Source: Castellaniella sp049673105
Lineage (GTDB): Bacteria > Pseudomonadota > Gammaproteobacteria > Burkholderiales > Burkholderiaceae_B
Length of the DNA: 64,000 nucleotides
Reading direction: 5' to 3'
Assembly: GCF_049673105.1 (NCBI RefSeq)
Contig: NZ_JBATXG010000024.1
Span: 1 to 64,000 of the forward strand
Shown: in pieces, positions 50,262-60,566 of the stretch
Layout of the letters: every line of letters starts with the position of its first letter
How positions within the stretch are numbered: the stretch's first letter is position 1
Notes under the pieces: generated by a model
Databases searched by the model: none
Seen by the model: only the letters and a program-made list of their open reading frames with translations
What the model was told of the DNA's origin: nothing
Program-made: the position numbers and the translations under genes

Positions 50262-52241
50262 TCAGGGATTCCAGACGCCGCCGGCGCGCTGGGTCGGGTG
50301 GCGCACGGCGTGATGGATGATGGCCTCGTCATGCGGCAGCACCAGCGTCAGCGATCGACGCGCCCGGGTGGCGCCGGTATACAGCAATTCCCGCGTCACC
50401 AAAGGTCCAGGCCGATCCGGCAACACCAGCACTACCCGCTCGAATTCGGAACCCTGGGATTTATGCACGGTCAGGGCATAGGCAGTCTCGGCATCCCCCA
50501 GGCGGGCCGGAGACACCCAGCGGACTTCTCCCTGGCTGGCGCCGGGGAAAGCCACCCGCAGGCGATCGCCCGCCTTGCCGGAGCCCGGTACGGGCAACAC
50601 CACCCCCATATCGCCGTTGGCCAAGCCCAGAACAGGAAGATTGCGGCGCACCAGCACCGGCTGCCCTGGATACCAGAGTCCGGGCGCGGTCTGGATCAGG
50701 CCCGCTGACCGCAGGCGCGACTCGATCAAACGATTCAGCCCCTGAACGCCCCAAGGTCCCTGCCGCACGGCGCACAGCACTTGAAAGCGTGCCTGGATGC
50801 GCAGCAGATCCAGCGCCCACTGATCCCAATCCGGCTGCGGTGCCGCCGGTGCGGGCCGCCGGGTCCGCACATGGGCGAACACCGCCGGATAGCCGGCGTC
50901 AGCCAGAATCCCCGCGTCCTGCAGCCAGCCATCCCGGCCGGCGGCCCGCCCATCCTGAGGAACATCGGCCAGGGCGATGCAAGTCAGATCGGGCAATCCG
51001 GCGCGCAACAAGGTGCGCACCTGCGCGGTCTGTCCCCGGTTGACGGCTTCGGCAAAGCGACCAATGCCGCTGTCCATGCCGAAGCGCCGGCTGCGACGCA
51101 GCATGACGACCGTTTGATCCAGCGCGGTGCCCGCCGGATCGGGCCAACGCAGCGCATGGGGATCCACATCGGCCTGGGCAGGGTTGGCCGCAGCGGCCAG
51201 CAGATCCTGGCCGCACAGATCCGCCAATCGTTCACACGTAGCGGGAGTGTAGTGGCCGCCTTCGGCGCGGGCGCAGAGTTCCCCCAGCACGGCGCCGGCC
51301 TCGACCGACGCCAACTGATCTTTGTCCCCCAGCAGCACCAGCTGCGCGGTGACAGGCAAGGCCGCCAGCACGGCATCCGCCATCTCGATATCCATCATCG
51401 AGGCCTCATCGATCACCAGGACATCCAGGTCCAGCGGGCGTCCTGCATGATGATGCATGCGCCGCGACCCTGGGCGGCTGCCCAGCAGGCGATGCAGCGT
51501 CACCACCTGCGACGGCACGCAGGCCAGCGCGGCATGCAGCGCCGGCGCGCGCTCGTCGTCCAGTTCTCGAAGTTTGCCCGCAATGGATTCATTCAAGCGC
51601 GCCGCCGCCTTGCCCGTCGGCGCAGCCAGGCGGATACGCAGACCCTGAGCCAGGCCCCTGGCTTGCGCCAGCCCTTGCAGCAAGGTCAGCAGGCGGACCA
51701 CCGTCGTGGTCTTGCCGGTACCCGGCCCTCCGGTGATCAGGCCAAATCGCCGTCTGAGCATCACGGCGCAGGCCAATTTCTGCCAATCCAGCACGACGCC
51801 GGCTTCGGGCGGAAACAAGAGATCCAGCCAGTGCCGCGCCAGCGAGGGATCTGCCAGCGCATCCGTCGCTGCATCCAGGCGCTCGGAGACCGCCTGGCGG
51901 ATGCGTTCACCGGCCCGCCAATAGCGGGCCAGGTACAGGCGGGCGCCATGCAGCACCAGCGGCTCGGCGCCCTGCCCCTCGCCGACGAACGGGGCATCGG
52001 ACAGTTGCGCCAGACACTCGTCCAGCGGCAGAGGCAGCCGATCCTGCATGACTTGCAAGTCCAGGCAGGGATGGCCCTGGGCCAGTTGCGCGCAGCACAG
52101 CATGGCCAGACGGACCGCCGACTGCGGCGCATCCGGGCATTGTTCCAGCAGCAGGCGGGCCAAGGCCACATCCAGATCCTGAACGGCGTTCGCCTGCCCA
52201 TAGGACAGCCAGGCTGGCCAGGTCCGTGTCCGATCAGTCAT
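50262..52241 (-). CDS. recD: Exodeoxyribonuclease V alpha subunit RecD
   Basis: A 659-residue 5'-3' helicase subunit. Walker A GGPGTGKTTT is at 171-180, with DVLVIDEASMMDIEMADAVL and VLLGDKDQLASVEAGAVLGE (motifs II and III) and the C-terminal UvrD-like ALTVHKSQGSEFERVVLVLP. The start is the ATG at 52241, which overlaps the recB stop by 8 bp; the frame is open to 52265. Last gene of the recC-recB-recD operon. RecBCD repairs double-strand breaks and degrades linear foreign DNA. Confidence 0.95.
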   Translation of the reverse strand: MTDRTRTWPAWLSYGQANAVQDLDVALARLLLEQCPDAPQSAVRLAMLCCAQLAQGHPCLDLQVMQDRLPLPLDECLAQLSDAPFVGEGQGAEPLVLHGARLYLARYWRAGERIRQAVSERLDAATDALADPSLARHWLDLLFPPEAGVVLDWQKLACAVMLRRRFGLITGGPGTGKTTTVVRLLTLLQGLAQARGLAQGLRIRLAAPTGKAAARLNESIAGKLRELDDERAPALHAALACVPSQVVTLHRLLGSRPGSRRMHHHAGRPLDLDVLVIDEASMMDIEMADAVLAALPVTAQLVLLGDKDQLASVEAGAVLGELCARAEGGHYTPATCERLADLCGQDLLAAAANPAQADVDPHALRWPDPAGTALDQTVVMLRRSRRFGMDSGIGRFAEAVNRGQTAQVRTLLRAGLPDLTCIALADVPQDGRAAGRDGWLQDAGILADAGYPAVFAHVRTRRPAPAAPQPDWDQWALDLLRIQARFQVLCAVRQGPWGVQGLNRLIESRLRSAGLIQTAPGLWYPGQPVLVRRNLPVLGLANGDMGVVLPVPGSGKAGDRLRVAFPGASQGEVRWVSPARLGDAETAYALTVHKSQGSEFERVVLVLPDRPGPLVTRELLYTGATRARRSLTLVLPHDEAIIHHAVRHPTQRAGGVWNP

Positions 52242-55200
52242 GTCCGGCTCCTGCCAGCAGATCATCCAAAGATTCGATCAGACCTTGCGGCGGACACAGG
52301 GACAGCAGCCCCTGCCCCGGCGCGTCCTGACCGCGCAGGAACATATAGACCGCGCCGCCCATGTGGCGTTGATAGTCGTAATCGGGCAATCGCAGGCGCA
52401 GCTGCCGGTGCAAGGCCAGCACGTACATCAGCATCTGCACATCGTAACGGGCGGCGCACGCCGCTTGCTGCAAGGCCGGCAATGCGTAGTCACCCAAACG
52501 CGGCCCCAGGTCGTTGGACTTGTAGTCGATCAAGTAATAGCGCTCGCCGACCTGCAGGCTGAGGTCGATGAAGCCCTTGAAGAGTCCATTCAAAGTCTGC
52601 GCCGCCAAGGCGGGCCGGGGGATTCCCTGGAATACCCCCGCCGTGATCCGGCGGTCCAGTTCGGCAACCGACACCTGCTGCGCCGGCAGCCAGAACTCCA
52701 TTTCAGGCAGGCTGGCGGACAAATCATCCAAGCGGATGACGGGATCGCCGGACAGCGGCGGTCGCCAGTCGATCTGCACGAAACGCGACAGCCAGGCATG
52801 CAAGTCGTCGATCTGCGATTCCCAGCCGCGCACCGCGCAGCGGCGCGCAATCATGTCCCGCATCCCCTCCAGATGGCGAAAACGCCGCTGTGCAGCCCAT
52901 TCCAGCAGGCTATGCAAAAAGGTACCCGCCTCGCTGCCCCGAGGGAATCCGGACAGTCCGTCCGGCGGCAAGAGCGCCGCCGCCGTGTCATCCTCCACCC
53001 CATTTTGCAGCAGGCGCGCCCCGAATGCCTCGGATAGACGAGCGCCTTGCTCTTCCCGCAACACGTCCTCCAGAGCCGTATCCGATGTTCTTTCCGAATG
53101 ATCCGCGTGCTGCGCAGGCCGATCCGCCAGGGCTAGGGCGGAATAGCTGGCGACCCACCAGGACTCGTCCACGGCAAATCCCGACAGACGCCGAGCCGGA
53201 CCGATCTCATCAGACAGGGTGGATATCGCGTCGGTCATGCCCTCTGCCGCTGGCGGCTCATCCGCGTGCGCCACCTCCCAGGCGAACTGCGCCGGATAAT
53301 CGTCACAGCGCTGCGCCCAGGCTTGCTGCACATCGCCCCCCAGCACGTGCGACATGCCGCTCTCGCGACCGGTATCGCCCAAGGCCAACCAGACCGCGTG
53401 CCGGGCGCGCGTCAAGGCAACGTACAGCTTGCGGGTTTCCTCGCCCAATTGCTCGCGCAACATCTGCTGCGTCTGCTCGGCATCCAACTGCAGCAACCAC
53501 TGGCGCCGCCCTTCCCAGTGCAGGACGTGCGGCCCGGCTTTGGGCTTGGCGGAACGACCGCGACAGACGAAAGGCAGAAATACCAGGGGGTACTCCAGGC
53601 CTTTGGATTTATGGACCGTCACCACGCGCACCAGCGCCTCGTCGCTTTCCAGCCGCAAGCGGCGGGCGCCTTCGGCATCGGCGTCGGCATCCAGAAACTC
53701 GCGCTGCCGTTCCAGATAGTGCAGCAGCGCTTCTTCCCCATCCAGTTGCACGCTGGCCTGTTGCAGCAATTCGGCCAAGTGCAGGCAATCGGTCAGTTGA
53801 CGCTCTCCAGACGCGCCCTGGGCCAGCAGGCGCGAGGGCACGGTGAAATCATGCAGCAATTGGCGCAACATCGGCAGCACGCCGCGCTGCTGCCAGCGCC
53901 GGTGATAGACCTGGAAGCGTTCCACCTGCTCGTCCCACACCCATTCGTCCTCGGCCAGCGCCGCCAGGCGGGCAATATCCAGCCCCAGCAAAGGCGTGGC
54001 CAGCGCGGCGCGAATGGCCTGCTCATCATCCGGATGCGCGCAGGCCTTCAGGATGAAACCCAATTCCAGGGCGGTCCCGGATTCGTAGACGGAACGCCGG
54101 TCGGACAGATAGACGCTGCGCACGCCTAGCGCTTCCAGGGCATCCCGGATCAAGCCGGCCTCGTCCCGGCTGTTGACCAGAACGGCCATATCCGAAGGCT
54201 GAACCGCTCTGAGTCCCTGAGCCGAGCGGAATCCCGCCCGCCCCTGCCGCCCCAGCCGCAGCCAGGCGGCGACCTGCCGGGCGCAGGCCTGCGCCGCCTG
54301 GGCGCAATAGGCGCCGACGCCCACGGGCCCCTCGTCATCGGCCTCGATCCAGCAGGCTTGCAGGGCGGGCGGCACCTGGCCGGCTATCGTCCAGCGCTCA
54401 TCCCGGCCCTGTGCCCGCACCGGATGAAAGGCGATGCTTTCGCCTTTCTGTCCGGTGGGAAACACGGGTTCGCCGCCTTGCCGGTCAAAGCAGTGATTGA
54501 CGGCCTGCACCAGTTCGCGCGCAGAGCGGTAATTGCAATCCAGGGTCTGCACCCTGTCGCCGCAGGCCTGCACCGCCTGCAGATAGGTCTGCACGTCAGC
54601 GCCCCGGAAACCATAGATGGCCTGCTTGGGATCGCCGATGAAGATCAGCGTCGTCTGGGGCTGCGGCGCCGCGACACGGTAGATGCGATCAAAGATCCGG
54701 TACTGGACGGGGTCCGTATCCTGGAATTCGTCGATCAGCACCACGGGAAACTGCTGCCGCAAGGTCTGCGCCAGCGGCTCGCCGCGCGCGCCCCGCAAGG
54801 CGGCGTCCAGGCCAGTCAACAAGCCGTCGAAGCCCATCGCGGCACGGCGGCTCAGGGTCTGTTGCAAGCGATCCGCCATCCAGGCCAGCGCATGCCGGCG
54901 CGCCGGCAGCTGGACACCCGGCAAACCCTGCAGATCCCGCTGCAATTGTTCCAAGGCCACACTGGCTGCCGGCGGCTCCGGCGCCGGGCCGTCTCCCTGC
55001 CAGCGCGCCTGCAGCCCCTCGGGCAAGAGTGCCGTCCAGGCCGTCTTGCTCAGCGCCGGTTCGATCTGCTCCGGCTGCGCGACCCAGTCCCGCAAGGTCT
55101 GCAGCCAATTGTTCGCATCATTGGACCGGATCTTGATCTGCTTGCCCTGGGATGCCAGCCAATCCTGCAAGGCGTCCGCCAGATCGGCCCACGGCGCTTT

Positions 55201-55926
55201 CAAGGCCTGCAACGCAGCCAGACGATCCGCCAGCGCCTGCTCGCAGACCTGCGCCAGCGTATCGCCTGAGGGGACCGGCAGACCTTCTTGCGTCAGCACG
55301 TGGGACAGGGCCTGATGCAGCGCATCCGGAGTGGCCCAGATCGTCAACAGCTCGCTCAACGCCTTGTCGTCCAGCGCGGCCACGCAGGCCCGCCAGTAAT
55401 CCCAGGCCACCTGGCGCTTGGCTTCGCTCAGGTCGGTCAACAATTCCTGCTCGAACTGGCTGGCGCTATCGAAAGCGTGTTCTTTCAGCACACGGGCGCA
55501 CCAGGCGTGAATGGTGGAAATCGCGGCCTCGTCCATGGACTGCGCTGCGAGATCCAGGGTGCGGGCGCAGGCGGGCCACAGATCCTGCGGATAATCGGCC
55601 CGCAAAGCATCCAGGAAGGGATCATCCTGCACCGGGGCCGCCTGTGCGCTGACGGCAAAACCGGCTGCCGCCTCGGATAAGCGACGGCGGATACGGTCAC
55701 GCAATTCCTGAGCGGCGGCGTCTGTGAAAGTCAGCACCAGGATCTGGCCGGGCAGGCAGGCTGGCTGGCCTCCGTGGCCCAACACCAGGCGCGTGTACAG
55801 CGCGGCAATCGTCCAGGTCTTGCCGGTGCCGGCACTGGCCTCGATCAGATGGCTGCCCTGCAGCGCAAACCGCAAGGGATCTACCTGGGGCAATGCGCGT
55901 GGAATCAGAGAAGAACCGGCTGTCAT
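52234..55926 (-). CDS. recB: Exodeoxyribonuclease V beta subunit RecB
   Basis: A 1,230-residue 3'-5' helicase-nuclease. The helicase domain has Walker A IEASAGTGKTWTIAALYTRL (SAGTGKT at 31-37), VVLIDEFQDTDPVQYRIFDR and RVVTVHKSKGLEYPLVFLPF. The C-terminal nuclease domain shows the GEFLHSLLEW-like GTFLHSLLEWA and the DYKSNDLG active-site motif. Full length. The start overlaps the recC stop (ATGA). It forms RecBCD with its neighbours. Confidence 0.96.
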   Translation of the reverse strand: MTAGSSLIPRALPQVDPLRFALQGSHLIEASAGTGKTWTIAALYTRLVLGHGGQPACLPGQILVLTFTDAAAQELRDRIRRRLSEAAAGFAVSAQAAPVQDDPFLDALRADYPQDLWPACARTLDLAAQSMDEAAISTIHAWCARVLKEHAFDSASQFEQELLTDLSEAKRQVAWDYWRACVAALDDKALSELLTIWATPDALHQALSHVLTQEGLPVPSGDTLAQVCEQALADRLAALQALKAPWADLADALQDWLASQGKQIKIRSNDANNWLQTLRDWVAQPEQIEPALSKTAWTALLPEGLQARWQGDGPAPEPPAASVALEQLQRDLQGLPGVQLPARRHALAWMADRLQQTLSRRAAMGFDGLLTGLDAALRGARGEPLAQTLRQQFPVVLIDEFQDTDPVQYRIFDRIYRVAAPQPQTTLIFIGDPKQAIYGFRGADVQTYLQAVQACGDRVQTLDCNYRSARELVQAVNHCFDRQGGEPVFPTGQKGESIAFHPVRAQGRDERWTIAGQVPPALQACWIEADDEGPVGVGAYCAQAAQACARQVAAWLRLGRQGRAGFRSAQGLRAVQPSDMAVLVNSRDEAGLIRDALEALGVRSVYLSDRRSVYESGTALELGFILKACAHPDDEQAIRAALATPLLGLDIARLAALAEDEWVWDEQVERFQVYHRRWQQRGVLPMLRQLLHDFTVPSRLLAQGASGERQLTDCLHLAELLQQASVQLDGEEALLHYLERQREFLDADADAEGARRLRLESDEALVRVVTVHKSKGLEYPLVFLPFVCRGRSAKPKAGPHVLHWEGRRQWLLQLDAEQTQQMLREQLGEETRKLYVALTRARHAVWLALGDTGRESGMSHVLGGDVQQAWAQRCDDYPAQFAWEVAHADEPPAAEGMTDAISTLSDEIGPARRLSGFAVDESWWVASYSALALADRPAQHADHSERTSDTALEDVLREEQGARLSEAFGARLLQNGVEDDTAAALLPPDGLSGFPRGSEAGTFLHSLLEWAAQRRFRHLEGMRDMIARRCAVRGWESQIDDLHAWLSRFVQIDWRPPLSGDPVIRLDDLSASLPEMEFWLPAQQVSVAELDRRITAGVFQGIPRPALAAQTLNGLFKGFIDLSLQVGERYYLIDYKSNDLGPRLGDYALPALQQAACAARYDVQMLMYVLALHRQLRLRLPDYDYQRHMGGAVYMFLRGQDAPGQGLLSLCPPQGLIESLDDLLAGAGHD

Positions 55927-58900
55927 GTCGAATTTTTCCTGGGCGCCCGCTGACGGGTATCCGAGGGCAGACTGTCGGACAGTGCGCCATACAGCGCCTG
56001 GGCCAGGGTAAAGAACTGCCGGTCGCGGGTCAGGGAATCGAAATCGGGATGACTGCGGCGCAGGTAGAGATCGCGCTCGACGGCCTGGGCATAGGCTTCT
56101 TGGGCCACCTGCCAGGCGGCGCTGTCGTCATGCGGATCAGCCCCCGAACGCAGCCAGGCGCCGGCGGCGTGGATTTCGACCGGCAATCCTGTCTGCAGGC
56201 CGAGGTGTTCATATCGCAGCCAATCGCGCCAGACGGCTTGCGCCACGTCCATCGGCAGGGGCGCGAAACTGAGCTGTCCCTTGGGGCTGATCAGCCGCGT
56301 CGTCAGCGCGCGACCGCCCAAGGCATGCGCCGCCACGTGTTCCACCCAGGCCCGCAGCAGGGCCTTGAAACGATAGCGGTTCTTATCGTTGACCAACTGG
56401 CTGGCCTGCAGCAGCACGCGACACCAGTCGCCCTGCGCATTGCACCGCCAGCCGCCGAGTGTGTCTTCGAAAGACATGCCGCCCTCCGGCGCCGTCTGCA
56501 GGCGCAAGGATTCCGCCGTCTGGATGGGCCAGTCTTCGCAGGCCTGCGCGTAGGCCGTCAACGGCTGGTCCAGGGTGCGGCGCAAGACATCGACGGCCAC
56601 GCGACCCAGGGCCCCGTCCACCAGATCGCCACGGCGCTGCAGACGCTGCAGGCCCTGTTCCACGGCCTCTTCGATCCTGGGCGCCAGTAAATCCTGTCGG
56701 GCATCCTGGGCCGAGACGCCCTGTTGCGCCGCTGCTGCCGCGTCCATCAATTCCTGACACACATGCCAGCGTTCGAGCTGATCGAGCACATAGGGCTCGT
56801 CTTCGTCGAGCGCCGTGCGAGCATCCTGGAAGCTGACTTGCAGCCGTTGCTGGAAAAAATGCCGAATGGGATGCGCCAGAAAGGCGCTGAGCCGGCCCAG
56901 ATTCAGCGGTGCGTCAGACGGCGGCAGGGGCGGCAGATCGGCCTGGGCATCCGCTGCCGCCTGCGTCCGCCCAACCGCGTCCTGTTGCGCCGTGCGCCAT
57001 TCGACGGCATAAGTGAACAGGCCTTGCGGCCCCCGCGCCGGCTGCAGGGGAAAATAACGGCGGCTAAACGGCTGCAGCGGGTGATGACAGGTCAGCGCCT
57101 CGGCCAGCGAAGACTGTGCATCCGCCCCGCGCCACCCCCGATCCAGGTGTTCGCGCAGCTGGGCGACCAGCACCGACGGCGGCTGCTCGGCATTATCCTG
57201 AATACTGTGTCCGACCCAGGAAATGCTGAGCTGTTCGCGCGCCGACAACAGGGCTTCCAGGAACAGATAGCGGTCGTCTTCCCGGCGCGATCGATCCCCC
57301 GACCGGGGATGCGTCGCCATCAGATCCATATCGGATGGCGGCCGGATCCGGGGAAAGGCACCATCCTGCATCCCCAGCAGGCAGACGCGCCGAAACGGGA
57401 TGGCCCGCATCGGCATCAGCGTCGCGAAGGTCACTGCGCCGGCAAAGAATCGCTGCGACAAGCCGCCCTGGTCCAGCCACCCCAGACAGTGCTCAGCCGC
57501 AATGGCCGAGGGCAAGGCTTCCTGCAGATCCGCAGCCTGACACTGCTGCAGCCAATCCTGCAGACCTTCGCGAAAACGATTCAGCACCAGCGCATCCGAA
57601 TCCTGATCGGGCGCGAAGCAATCATCCAGCAGGGCCTGCAGGCAACTGGCCCATTCCGCCGGGCTGGCGGGTTCGCTCAAACGCTGCCAGTAATGATCCA
57701 GCGTATCCAGGAAATGGGCCAGGCCACCCAGCGCGGCGGCCTGCAGCCCGGCGGGCTCGTCATAGGGTTCGATGCCTTGCCAGGCGGGGGCATCGGCGCC
57801 TGCGGCATAGCCCAGCAGCATGCGCTGCAGACCGAACCCCCAGGTATGCCGGTGCGCTGCCTGCGGACCCTGGCCCAGTTCGAAGGTCGCCCGGTGATCC
57901 GCATGCAGTCCCCAGCGGATCTGGGACTCGCGAGCCCAGATCTGCAGCAAAGGAAGATCCTCGGCGTCGATCCCGAAGCGCTGCCGCAAGGCGGGCACTT
58001 CCAGCCATTCCAGGACCTCGTTGATGCCCAGACGCAGGCGCGGCAACGACAGCAGCTGTTCCAGCACGATCACCAGCGGATCAGCGCGGCGCGAACTGCG
58101 ATCCGCCAGGGCGTACGGGATATGACGCCAGTCGCGCGGGCCGTACAGGCCGAACACGGCCTGGATATGCGGCGCGTACGCTTCGATGTCGGGCACCATG
58201 ACGATGACGTCGCGCGGCTGCAGGGATGGATCCGCCTGAAAGGCCGCCAGCAGTTGGTCCTGCAGGATTTCGACTTCGCGCAGGGCGCTGTGGGCCACCT
58301 GAAAACGGATGGATTCGTCGCGCTGCGGGTCGACCAGCGGCCAGCGCGCCTGGGTTTCGGACAAGGGCCGCAGATCGCGGATGTCGTCCTGCAGCTGCGC
58401 CAGCAGGCTGCCGCCCGGCAGTGCTTCGAATGCATCGATGCGCCGGTGCAGCACCGCAAACAGCGGATCCCAGCGGGCCCGCTGGGCCGGATCGTCGAAA
58501 TCGTCCAGCATGCCGATATAGTCGCGCCCCTGACGCCCCCAGGACGCCAGCAAAGGATGCGTCTGTTGATGCAGAGCGGTGTCATCCAGGACGTCGGGCA
58601 TGCCCGGCCTGCGGGCCTGACGGCGAAACCGCGCCCGCAGCAGATCCCGATCCCCCAGGATATCCGCCCAGTAGTGGGCGCAAGGGTTATGGACGCAGAC
58701 CAGAATCTGCACCCAGCGCGACAAGCCCGCCAGCGCCTCGAAGGTCTGACGCGGCATGGCGGAAATCCCGAACACCAGAATACGGCGGGGCAAGCCGGCA
58801 GGACGGTCCGCCGCGTCGGTCTTGAGCACTTTGTCCATGAAGGCTTCGTGGATCGCGGCGCGACCCACCAGGCCGCCCGCCTGTCCGTCGGACTGACCCA

Positions 58901-59489
58901 GGTCGTCGAGCAAGGCGCGCCACAAATGGGCCTGCCAGGCCTGCGTCGCCGGCAATTCCTGCGTTTGACCGCGATCTCCGGGCAGCACGGCGCGGCCTTC
59001 GGCCCAGGCCTGCAGCCAATCGGCCCGGTAGACCTGGTACTGGTCATAGAGGTCCGCCAGCCGCAAGGCCAGTTGGTAGCGCTTGCGCACATCGGCGTCA
59101 TCCGCCAGGAATCGCTGCAGCACGGCGTATTCAGGCCGATCCAGCACCGTCGGCAGCAGGCGCATCAGGCGCCAGACCAGGGCGTCTTTATCCAGAGGGG
59201 AATTTTCGGGTACGGCCCCCGCCCCCAGTACGCTGCGATAGGCCTGCCACATGAACCGCGAAGGCAGCAGAAAATCCAGGGCGGCGGCGATCCCGCCATG
59301 TTCGTCCTGGGCCAGCGCCAGACGCAGCCATTGGGCAATGCCGTTGCTGTGCACCAGCAGGCATTCGTTTTCCAGTGGAGCCAGCGGACTATGCTGCATC
59401 CAGGCCACCAGGACGTCGCGCAGTTGCTCAGCCCGGTTGCCATGAACCAGCACCAGGCCTGGCATCAGTTCCGTCGCTGGCTCCCGCAT
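55923..59489 (-). CDS. recC: Exodeoxyribonuclease V gamma subunit RecC
   Basis: A 1,188-residue Chi-recognition subunit. It begins MREPATELMPGLVLVHGNRA, and shows RILVFGISAMPRQTFEALAG, DVIVMVPDIEAYAPHIQAVF, GITFCTL-like VTFATLMPMRAIPFRRVCLL and the C-terminal RecC domain. It is helicase-like but without the catalytic motifs, as expected. The start is the ATG at 59489, five bases after GGAGG (59495-59499); a GTG at 59495 overlaps that ribosome-binding site. First gene of the recCBD operon. Confidence 0.95.
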   Translation of the reverse strand: MREPATELMPGLVLVHGNRAEQLRDVLVAWMQHSPLAPLENECLLVHSNGIAQWLRLALAQDEHGGIAAALDFLLPSRFMWQAYRSVLGAGAVPENSPLDKDALVWRLMRLLPTVLDRPEYAVLQRFLADDADVRKRYQLALRLADLYDQYQVYRADWLQAWAEGRAVLPGDRGQTQELPATQAWQAHLWRALLDDLGQSDGQAGGLVGRAAIHEAFMDKVLKTDAADRPAGLPRRILVFGISAMPRQTFEALAGLSRWVQILVCVHNPCAHYWADILGDRDLLRARFRRQARRPGMPDVLDDTALHQQTHPLLASWGRQGRDYIGMLDDFDDPAQRARWDPLFAVLHRRIDAFEALPGGSLLAQLQDDIRDLRPLSETQARWPLVDPQRDESIRFQVAHSALREVEILQDQLLAAFQADPSLQPRDVIVMVPDIEAYAPHIQAVFGLYGPRDWRHIPYALADRSSRRADPLVIVLEQLLSLPRLRLGINEVLEWLEVPALRQRFGIDAEDLPLLQIWARESQIRWGLHADHRATFELGQGPQAAHRHTWGFGLQRMLLGYAAGADAPAWQGIEPYDEPAGLQAAALGGLAHFLDTLDHYWQRLSEPASPAEWASCLQALLDDCFAPDQDSDALVLNRFREGLQDWLQQCQAADLQEALPSAIAAEHCLGWLDQGGLSQRFFAGAVTFATLMPMRAIPFRRVCLLGMQDGAFPRIRPPSDMDLMATHPRSGDRSRREDDRYLFLEALLSAREQLSISWVGHSIQDNAEQPPSVLVAQLREHLDRGWRGADAQSSLAEALTCHHPLQPFSRRYFPLQPARGPQGLFTYAVEWRTAQQDAVGRTQAAADAQADLPPLPPSDAPLNLGRLSAFLAHPIRHFFQQRLQVSFQDARTALDEDEPYVLDQLERWHVCQELMDAAAAAQQGVSAQDARQDLLAPRIEEAVEQGLQRLQRRGDLVDGALGRVAVDVLRRTLDQPLTAYAQACEDWPIQTAESLRLQTAPEGGMSFEDTLGGWRCNAQGDWCRVLLQASQLVNDKNRYRFKALLRAWVEHVAAHALGGRALTTRLISPKGQLSFAPLPMDVAQAVWRDWLRYEHLGLQTGLPVEIHAAGAWLRSGADPHDDSAAWQVAQEAYAQAVERDLYLRRSHPDFDSLTRDRQFFTLAQALYGALSDSLPSDTRQRAPRKNST

Positions 59490-59618
59490 TCGCACCTCCC
59501 GTCCTCAACAGCAGCATGATACGGGATCCGTGCTGCAAATCCAGCCGGTCGCCAGGATGCCGGTCAGCAATTGAGGGTATCCTTAACGGATGTCACACCG
59601 CATGATCCGAGGCTGTCC

Positions 59619-60404
59619 ATGAGCGCTGTTTCCCCGACCCGTCCCGCCTATCAGACGGCGTCATCCCAGGAAGAAATTCAGGCCAATCTGGCCGACATCC
59701 GGCACCGGATCGAGGCCGCCTGCGCCCGCGCCGGTCGCGACCCCGCCAGTGTGCGCCTGCTGCCCGTCAGCAAGACCGTGGACGAATCCCGCATCCGCAT
59801 GGCGTATGCGGCGGGTTGCCGCTTGCTGGGCGAAAACAAAGTGCAGGAAGCCTACGGCAAATGGGAAACCATGACCGACCTGACGGATCTGCACTGGGCC
59901 GTGATCGGCCACCTGCAAACCAACAAGGCCAAATTCGTCGCCCGCTTTGCACAAGAATTCCAGGCCCTGGACAATCTGCGCGTGGCCGAGGCGCTGGACC
60001 GCCGGCTGCAGGAAGAAGGCCGCAGCCTGGATGTGTTCGTGCAGGTGAACACATCGAACGAAGACAGCAAATTCGGCCTGCCGCCCGATCAGGTGCTGGA
60101 ATTTGCCCGCGCCCTGCCCGCCTACGGCAGCCTGCGCGTGCGCGGCCTGATGACGCTGGCGCTATTTTCATCCGACGAAAACCACGTGCGGCCCTGCTTT
60201 GTGTTGCTGCGCGATCTGCGCGAGCAGCTGCGTCAGGATGCCCCCCAGGGCGATGCCTTCGCCGAATTGTCGATGGGCATGTCGGGCGATTTCGAATGGG
60301 CCATCGAAGAAGGCGCCACCACGGTGCGCGTGGGCCAGGCGATCTTCGGGTCGCGCGCCCTGCCCGACAGCTATTACTGGCCGGAAGGCAGGACCACACC
60401 CTGA
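59619..60404 (+). CDS. yggS: YggS/PROSC-family PLP homeostasis protein
   Basis: A 261-residue PLP-binding barrel protein. The PLP lysine is Lys52 in VRLLPVSKTVDESRIRMAYA; other marks are LLGENKVQEAYGKWE, HWAVIGHLQTNKAKFVA, VFVQVNTSNEDSKFGLPPDQ and MSGDFEWAIEEGATTVRVGQ. It buffers PLP and supports amino-acid metabolism. The start is the ATG at 59619 (GAGG upstream); the frame is open to 59571. Divergent from recC. Confidence 0.95.
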   Translation: MSAVSPTRPAYQTASSQEEIQANLADIRHRIEAACARAGRDPASVRLLPVSKTVDESRIRMAYAAGCRLLGENKVQEAYGKWETMTDLTDLHWAVIGHLQTNKAKFVARFAQEFQALDNLRVAEALDRRLQEEGRSLDVFVQVNTSNEDSKFGLPPDQVLEFARALPAYGSLRVRGLMTLALFSSDENHVRPCFVLLRDLREQLRQDAPQGDAFAELSMGMSGDFEWAIEEGATTVRVGQAIFGSRALPDSYYWPEGRTTP

Positions 60405-60566
60405 ACTGCCGCGCTGCGCAATGCGCCACAGGCGGCGGCGCAGCATGCATGTCCGGCACGGTTCCATATTTTTTCCACATTTCATCCACGGTTGCGCCGC
60501 AGTCGGCCCGTAATCTGTCTCCATCGCCGCACCATTGGGGTACGGTCACACAGAAGGACACCGATT

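Noticed and set aside
56724..59519. A 931-codon open frame on the + strand
   Set aside because: It is the antisense shadow of recC, whose own frame has clear domain matches; the + frame product is Arg/Gln/His-rich with no recognisable motif.
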